A stretch of DNA of 64,000 nucleotides from Helicostylum pulchrum. Lineage: Eukaryota; Mucoromycota; Mucoromycetes; Mucorales; Mucoraceae. Shown here piece after piece: positions 59,468 to 64,000 of this stretch. Location of the stretch: positions 124,001 through 188,000 of the forward strand of contig JAIXMO010000039.1 in assembly GCA_025677825.1 (NCBI GenBank), written 5' to 3'. The position numbers and the translations under genes are program-made. Numbering within the stretch: position 1 is the stretch's first letter; the number at the start of each line of letters is the position of its first letter. The notes beneath the pieces were generated by a model. It was not told the origin of the DNA. It ran no database searches and saw nothing but the letters and a program-made list of their open reading frames with translations.

Positions 59468-60645
59468 AAGAATATATTATTTAGTAGTAGCAGTATTAAA
59501 AAATTTTCATCTAGAAAAAATAAAATAAAATAAAAAAACCAAGAGGGTATTTATAACAAGGTACTGAATCAAGTTTTGGTTGATGAAAATTCTGACTTTA
59601 GATTGTTAAACATTCATACAAAATTGATCAAGTTTCAGGCACAGCAAAATGTTTCTAAACATTTGGTTTTACTTCGGCCTGCAACTTTTTCTTTTTCGAC
59701 CGTTTGAGTTTCACTGAATCTTTGGAAAAAGTTTGTTCATATAATAGAAAAATTCTTTATTTTAATAGGGCAAAAAGAGAATCTTCTTTACAGAACCGTC
59801 TTTTTTTTTTTACAGTGAATCGAAAGGTATAGAAACATTATACACGTCTCTCTCACGTAATAAGAGAAACATAAAGTGAGTAGTGATATATAAATTAAAA
59901 AAAACAACTTTGGGAATGATAAATAGACTATTTAGACGCATAACTTTCTTCTTTATGGCTCTATTACAGTAGAAATTGCGGCGTGTCAAGCTATATATAC
60001 AATGAGATCAACCTATTCATTCCGGTTTCAAAAGTACAGTTAAAACACGTTATACGCGCAGGACAGCTCTAACTAGGACCTTACACTATTTCTAATGTAC
60101 TAGAATACTTGATTTGACTGAAACCATAATACATTCTCCTCTAAAATATATCGAGTACACACAAATCCTTTATTGTTTAAGAAGTGAGGAGATTTTATAA
60201 ACCAATCGAGATTCGAAAAAAATAATCGATCCGCGAAAAAAAGATGTATTGCGTTGCAAGTAATTGCATAATTTAAGAAAAAAAAAGGATTGTACGACTT
60301 TACTGCGTTCCTTATTTTGGGCATTTTAATTATCATCGACGCCCCCCCACATATACACAACTTTGCTCCCTTATTCGGCAGGGAACATAATCTATATTTA
60401 CTTTTTTCTAAGGAACACCTACATATATTTACAAACGTCAAATGCAAATGCAAAAAATTACACTCCTTGAAAAAACATGCCTTTTTTTTTAGATTTTTTT
60501 TATTTCGAGGAAAAAGGGCCAAGTGAAAAGAAATAAATAAAAAACGAGTTTTTTGTTGTTGTATTTTTTTCACAGTAAATGGTTTTTCCAATAAAAAATA
60601 AAATTAGATTATATCAATGTTTTTGTTGAGTATGTTGAATCCAAT
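59468..60645. other. 1.2 kb intergenic
   Basis: F-box promoter side and RPS30 3' flank. A 163-codon minus-strand frame (60100-60591) is Phe/Lys-rich because of A/T tracts and has no domain; I do not accept it as a gene. Confidence 0.5.
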
Positions 60646-60909
60646 TTAAGGACCAGCAGTAGGAGCAGGGTTCATTCTACGCTTACCACCGATTTGAGCA
60701 GTAACATTAACGAAACGACGGTTGTAACATTGTCTCTTCTTAGCGCGACCAGTCAAGGGCTTCTTCTTTTCTTGCTTGGCGACTTTAGGACATTGAGACT
60801 TAACCTTACCGGCACGAGCCAAAGAACCATGAACTTTACCCTATTCATAAAAATGTGTGTTTAGTTGGATGGATGGATGGGGGGTTGATATCGTTTCGTC
60901 ATGTACCAT
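60646..60909 (-). CDS. RPS30: 40S ribosomal protein S30 (eS30)
   Basis: Two exons: 60907-60909 (the start codon only) and 60646-60840, giving 65 residues. After Met it reads [20 protein letters not shown], then [16 protein letters not shown] and YNRRFVNVT, the eS30 sequence. No ubiquitin-like FUBI moiety is fused, unlike animals. The start exon is inferred from ATG|gtacat 66 nt upstream of the acceptor. Divergent from RPS3A with 474 bp between starts, so the two may share a promoter. Confidence 0.9.
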
Positions 60910-61383
60910 ATTGGATGATAATAATCTACAAAGAGAAAGATCTCTATTATCTACACTACCAACTACCTGTTATACCGCAAAAAAAATAAAAAATCTTTTT
61001 TCCATTTTCCGGGGGAAAAACTGACATATGCGAGCCGGACATTTTTCTCCCCCCTTATGCCCCACCCCCCAAAAAATGCTAAATTTGTTACTATGGCAAT
61101 TGTTACCAAGCAACTTTTTTTTTTGAATTTAATGGCAATTGAAAGCGACATAATTTAAAACCAAAGCGTACATTTTATTATTATTTAGTGTAGTGTTGAA
61201 TAGCATGATTATTTAGTCATTTTTAATGGTTATTAGTCGGCAAACAAAGTTAGTGCACGGTGGAAAACGCTAGAGTGACGTGTTGTTTAAAGTGTAAAAA
61301 TTGAGATTGATTGTCCGCCGTCAGTTTGCAGAAACTACCTCTCAACTTGACCGACCTGAGAATCCTCCTTCTTAATCGATAAT
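60910..61383. promoter_or_regulatory. Shared promoter region of RPS30 and RPS3A
   Basis: 474 bp between the start codons of two ribosomal protein genes transcribed outward. Contains a C-rich stretch (about 61050-61071), and a near-perfect X-box (61102-61114). Likely co-regulates the pair. Confidence 0.55.
61102..61114. promoter_or_regulatory. X-box (RFX-type) motif GTTACC-A-AGCAAC
   Basis: Fits the RFX consensus GTNRCC-N(0-3)-RGYAAC exactly. A degenerate second copy (GTTACTATGGCAAT) lies just upstream. RFX factors exist in fungi; a role in ribosomal-protein control here is untested. Confidence 0.35.
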
Positions 61384-62622
61384 ATGGGTACGTACAAATC
61401 ATCCATCCATCTCAATATATATAACCATCATACTAATATACTATATTACAATTAGCTGTCGGCAAGAATAAGTAAGATTGGAAAACCCATCCAACATCGA
61501 ATCATTTTTTCACCATGCTAAACCAATTTTTTTTAACATAGGCGTCTTTCAAAGGGAAAGAAGGGTTTGAAGAAGAAGGTGTAAGTATTATTTTTTTTCG
61601 ATATATTCCATTGCGACAATTTTTTTCTAGTGGGTTCACAATTGACAAAAAAAAGTACATGTTAAAAAAACTGAGAGGAGAGAGAGCGTTGAATAAGTTC
61701 ATAAAAAATAGAATTGTCAACTTGCAAACAGAAAAAAAAAAATTACAGTATGGATTCGACAGTAGTATACAACTCTCCCCCGTATAAAAAAAGCAAATTG
61801 TGAACCCACTTAACATTTTTCTCATTGTATCACAAAAAAAAGAGAAAGAATTAAAATTAACACAAGCATTTTTAATTTAGCGTTGACCCCTTCACCCGTA
61901 AAGATTGGTATGATATCAAGGCTCCTTCCATGTTCGATGTTCGTCAAGTCGGTAAGACTCTTGTCAACCGTACTCAAGGTCTTCGTAACGCCAACGACTC
62001 TCTCCTCGGTCGTGTTGTCGAGATGTCTCTCGGTGATTTGTCCAAGGACGAGTCTCGTTCTTTCCGTAAGATCCAATTGAAGGTTGATGAAATCCAAGGT
62101 AAGAACTGTCTCACCAATTTCTACCGTATGGATATGACCACCGACAAGCTCCGTTCTATGGTCAAGAAGTGGCAATCTTTGATTGAGGCTTTCGTTGATG
62201 TCAAGACTACCGATGGTTATCTTGTTCGTCTCTTCACTGTCTCCTTCACTTCTCGTCGTCGTAACCAAATCAAGAAGACCACCTATGCTCAAGCTGCTCA
62301 AATCCGTCAAATCCGTAAGAAGATGTTCGAGATTATGACAGAAGAAGCTGTTGCTTGTGATCTTAAGGAACTTGTTGCCAAGGTTACCTCTTCTGCCTCT
62401 CCTTCCGCTCAAGATGCTATCGCTGTCCGTATCGAAAAGGCCTGTCAAGGTATCTACCCTCTCCAAAACACCTATACTCGTAAGGTCAAGATTCTTAAGG
62501 CTCCCAAGTTCGATGTCTCTGCTCTCTTAGCTCTTCACGGTGGTGCTAACGCCGCTGGTGATGACACTGGTGCTAAGGCTTCCAAGGATTTCGTTGAACC
62601 CGCTATCCAAGCCTCTGTCTAA
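61384..62622 (+). CDS. RPS1: 40S ribosomal protein S3A (eS1)
   Basis: Four exons: 61384-61387 (ATGG), 61456-61471 (16 nt), 61542-61580 and 61881-62622, giving 266 residues. N-terminus [35 protein letters not shown] is that of eS1; [25 protein letters not shown]-like [13 protein letters not shown], and the [22 protein letters not shown] block follow. Strong codon bias to C-ending codons marks high expression. The third intron (300 nt) contains a 15-bp inverted repeat (separate entry). Convergent with VPS13. Confidence 0.94.
61629..61810 (+). repeat. 15-bp inverted repeat within RPS3A intron 3
   Basis: AGTGGGTTCACAATT at 61629-61643 and its exact reverse complement at 61796-61810, 152 nt apart. 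Pairing would form a stem near each end of the 300-nt intron, leaving about 48 nt to the donor and about 45 nt to a branch-like ATTAAC near 61855. Confidence 0.85.
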
Positions 62623-62713
62623 ATATTTTTTATTTTTTTTTTGCAAAATAGAAGTTCTTTTTTTTATTAAAGAAAAAAAAATTTTTATATTAAAATATTA
62701 TATCGTAAAACTT

Positions 62714-64000
62714 TTATTGTCTTTCATGTTCTTCTTTTCTTTGTGATATAATACGTTCAATAATCTTTCCAAACCATTCTCTAGTAGTACTTTCTTCAAT
62801 AGAGAGAACTTTTGTAGTGGGTTTTCTCAGGTGCAAGTAAACACCATCGGGGCCTATTTCTACTGAACTGATACTATCTAAAGGAACTGCATATTCTTCT
62901 TTCAATGTATCCGATCGAATGATCATAAGACGTGTATAGGTTAAAATAGCAATTGTCACATCTTCGCCAACGATACTATGTCCCATATATACTTCGTTAA
63001 CGTATTTTCCACTTTCCATTTCTTTAAGCCACATTTGACCTAATGCTTCTCGTTGAGAATAGACCTAAAAAAAATTTACATGTCAGTTACGCACTAAAAA
63101 AAAGTTTTTTTTGCTCGTTTCGTTTGCTTACTGTTACAATGCCATCTTTTCCTGAATAACGAGGGAGTCTTTCACGTGTCAGCTGTCCAGTTTCAAATAC
63201 GGTTGTTGTTTCTCTGATACCAGCAGTAACATTACTTGCCATATCAAACAAACCTACTACAGGCTTCGTAAACGCACTAAATGTTTTTTTTTTAGACTTA
63301 AGGGCGAAACATTTATTAGGTTTTAACTTACCCTACTAGACCCTTTCCGACTCCACCTACGAAACCAACAACACCTCCATTCTCTGCTCCTTCAATTGGA
63401 CGTTTCTAGAATAAATATAAATTTTTGTTAAGGGATTTTGTATTCAGAACTTTTTTTAAAAAAATACGGTACCACAAGACCTGCAAAACCACTAGCGACA
63501 CTGGTACCAAAATATCCAACACCTTGCGTAACACCGTAGATGGCATGTGTAGGCTTATTTCGCGTCATATTCATACGACGTCGCTCCTGGAATTTCTTAT
63601 CCATTGTTGCTGCAGATATGCCTTTACCAAGACTACCTGTGAATCGACTCATACTATCTGTAATACCGAATACACTCTTCTTCATAAATCCACCTACACC
63701 CTATTTTTTTCAAGGAAACGTGAGTTAATATCTAAATAATAATTGAAAAAAAACTATACTTGCCTTGGCAATACCGATGCCTAAATCTTGAGGTCTATCA
63801 CTCATAATGAAACCTTGGTAAGGTTCATAGAACAATTCTCCGAATCCTGAACTCAAGGTATTGAATAATCCGACTGGGTTACCGAGAATATCAATACTAC
63901 CCAAGACACGATGTATTTGGTATATAACTTGTTCACGATAATGGAGTATGATACGTGATGTAAGGTCTTCCGAACTTGCACGAAGGTTTTCTACAATCAA
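62714..64000 (-). CDS. VPS13: VPS13 C-terminal region (partial, continues past window)
   Basis: Five exons or parts (63764-64000 truncated, 63473-63700, 63332-63405, 63132-63276, 62714-63064). The sequence matches the VPS13 C-terminus: GNPVGLFNTLSSGFGELFYEP, QDLGIGIAKG, SRFTGSLGKGI, RPIEGAENGGVVGFVGGVGKGLVGAFTKPVVGLFD, and a final PH-like region (AILTYTRLMIIRSD...VEIGPDGVYLHL). VPS13 is a bridge-like lipid transfer protein at membrane contact sites. The intron after IAK uses a GC donor (AAG|GCAAGT). The stop is 92 bp from the RPS3A stop. The N-terminal bulk lies outside the window. Confidence 0.9.

Noticed and set aside
60100..60591. 163-codon minus-strand open frame
   Set aside because: Composition is Phe/Lys/Asn from A/T tracts; no domain, no codon bias, no splice context. 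Most likely chance.
60646..60909. FAU-type ubiquitin-like fusion on S30
   Set aside because: Nothing ubiquitin-like precedes GKVHGSL; the gene starts right at the S30 domain.
61629..61810. C/D-box snoRNA in the RPS3A intron
   Set aside because: No convincing box C (RTGATGA) next to the stem; only a CTGA inside. An H/ACA or other RNA is not excluded.
1..64000. tRNA and rRNA genes
   Set aside because: Searched by eye for GGTTCGA-type T-loops in spacers; the hits fall inside coding sequence. No rRNA-like stretch seen. A covariance-model search would be decisive.

Overview
This 64 kb window is a piece of a nuclear fungal genome. The DNA is AT-rich with many long A/T homopolymer tracts. Most genes are interrupted by short GT-AG introns (about 45-100 nt) ending in TAG. 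Gene content is fungal: an HSF pair, a Gcn4-type bZIP, a Cdc12-type septin, a PQ-loop vacuolar transporter and a fungal MHR regulator. Several genes are absent from ascomycete yeasts but common in early-diverging fungi and animals (FLVCR-like transporter, DCTN4, metazoan-sized NSE2, CSN8). The overall look suggests Mucoromycota (probably Mucorales); this is inference, not proof. I see no rRNA, tRNA, intact transposon or CRISPR array.

Layout. 0.4-10 kb: WDR59/SEA-GATOR2 subunit (+), SET-domain protein (-), YOS1 (+), dynactin p62 (-). 10-18 kb: PX-PB1 scaffold (+), MHR-domain regulator without a zinc cluster (-), 16-exon glycerol-3-phosphate/DHAP acyltransferase (-). 18-23.7 kb: RPL37 (-), polyQ HSF (-), class-B DnaJ (+). 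23.8-32.3 kb: sugar transporter (+), mitochondrial DEAD-box helicase (-), Gcn4-like bZIP with upstream ORFs (-), alkaline ceramidase (+). 32.4-42.4 kb: second HSF (+), GT61-type glycosyltransferase (+), DMC1 (-), possible 72-aa protein (+), septin (+), PQ-loop protein (-). 43.5-54.5 kb: mitochondrial S18 (+), NSE2/MMS21 with an apparent 1-nt frameshift (-), MFS transporter (+), FAS1 repeat protein (+), secreted beta-propeller (-), CSN8 (+), FLVCR-like MFS (-). 55-64 kb: IQ/coiled-coil protein (-), F-box protein (-), divergent RPS30/RPS3A pair, and the C-terminal end of VPS13 (-, running off the window).

The genes do not form one pathway. Most are housekeeping: TORC1 signalling (WDR59), ER-Golgi traffic (YOS1), dynein (DCTN4), lipid metabolism (acyltransferase, ceramidase, VPS13), translation (RPL37, RPS30, RPS3A, mS18), proteostasis (two HSFs, DnaJ, F-box, CSN8) and recombination/repair (DMC1, NSE2). 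Convergent neighbours are very close, with stop codons as little as 31 bp apart, so 3' ends probably overlap.

I traced exon-intron structures by hand using reading phase, splice-site consensus and family motifs; nearly all models close in frame. The most interesting signals are gene-expression ones: cpc-1/GCN4-style upstream ORFs, a 15-bp inverted repeat inside the RPS3A intron, GC-AG introns (one in-frame and stop-free inside an HSF DNA-binding domain), start-codon-splitting introns in all three ribosomal-protein genes, micro-exons, A-tracts abutting start codons, and the NSE2 frameshift. I did not find a clearly new multi-gene system.
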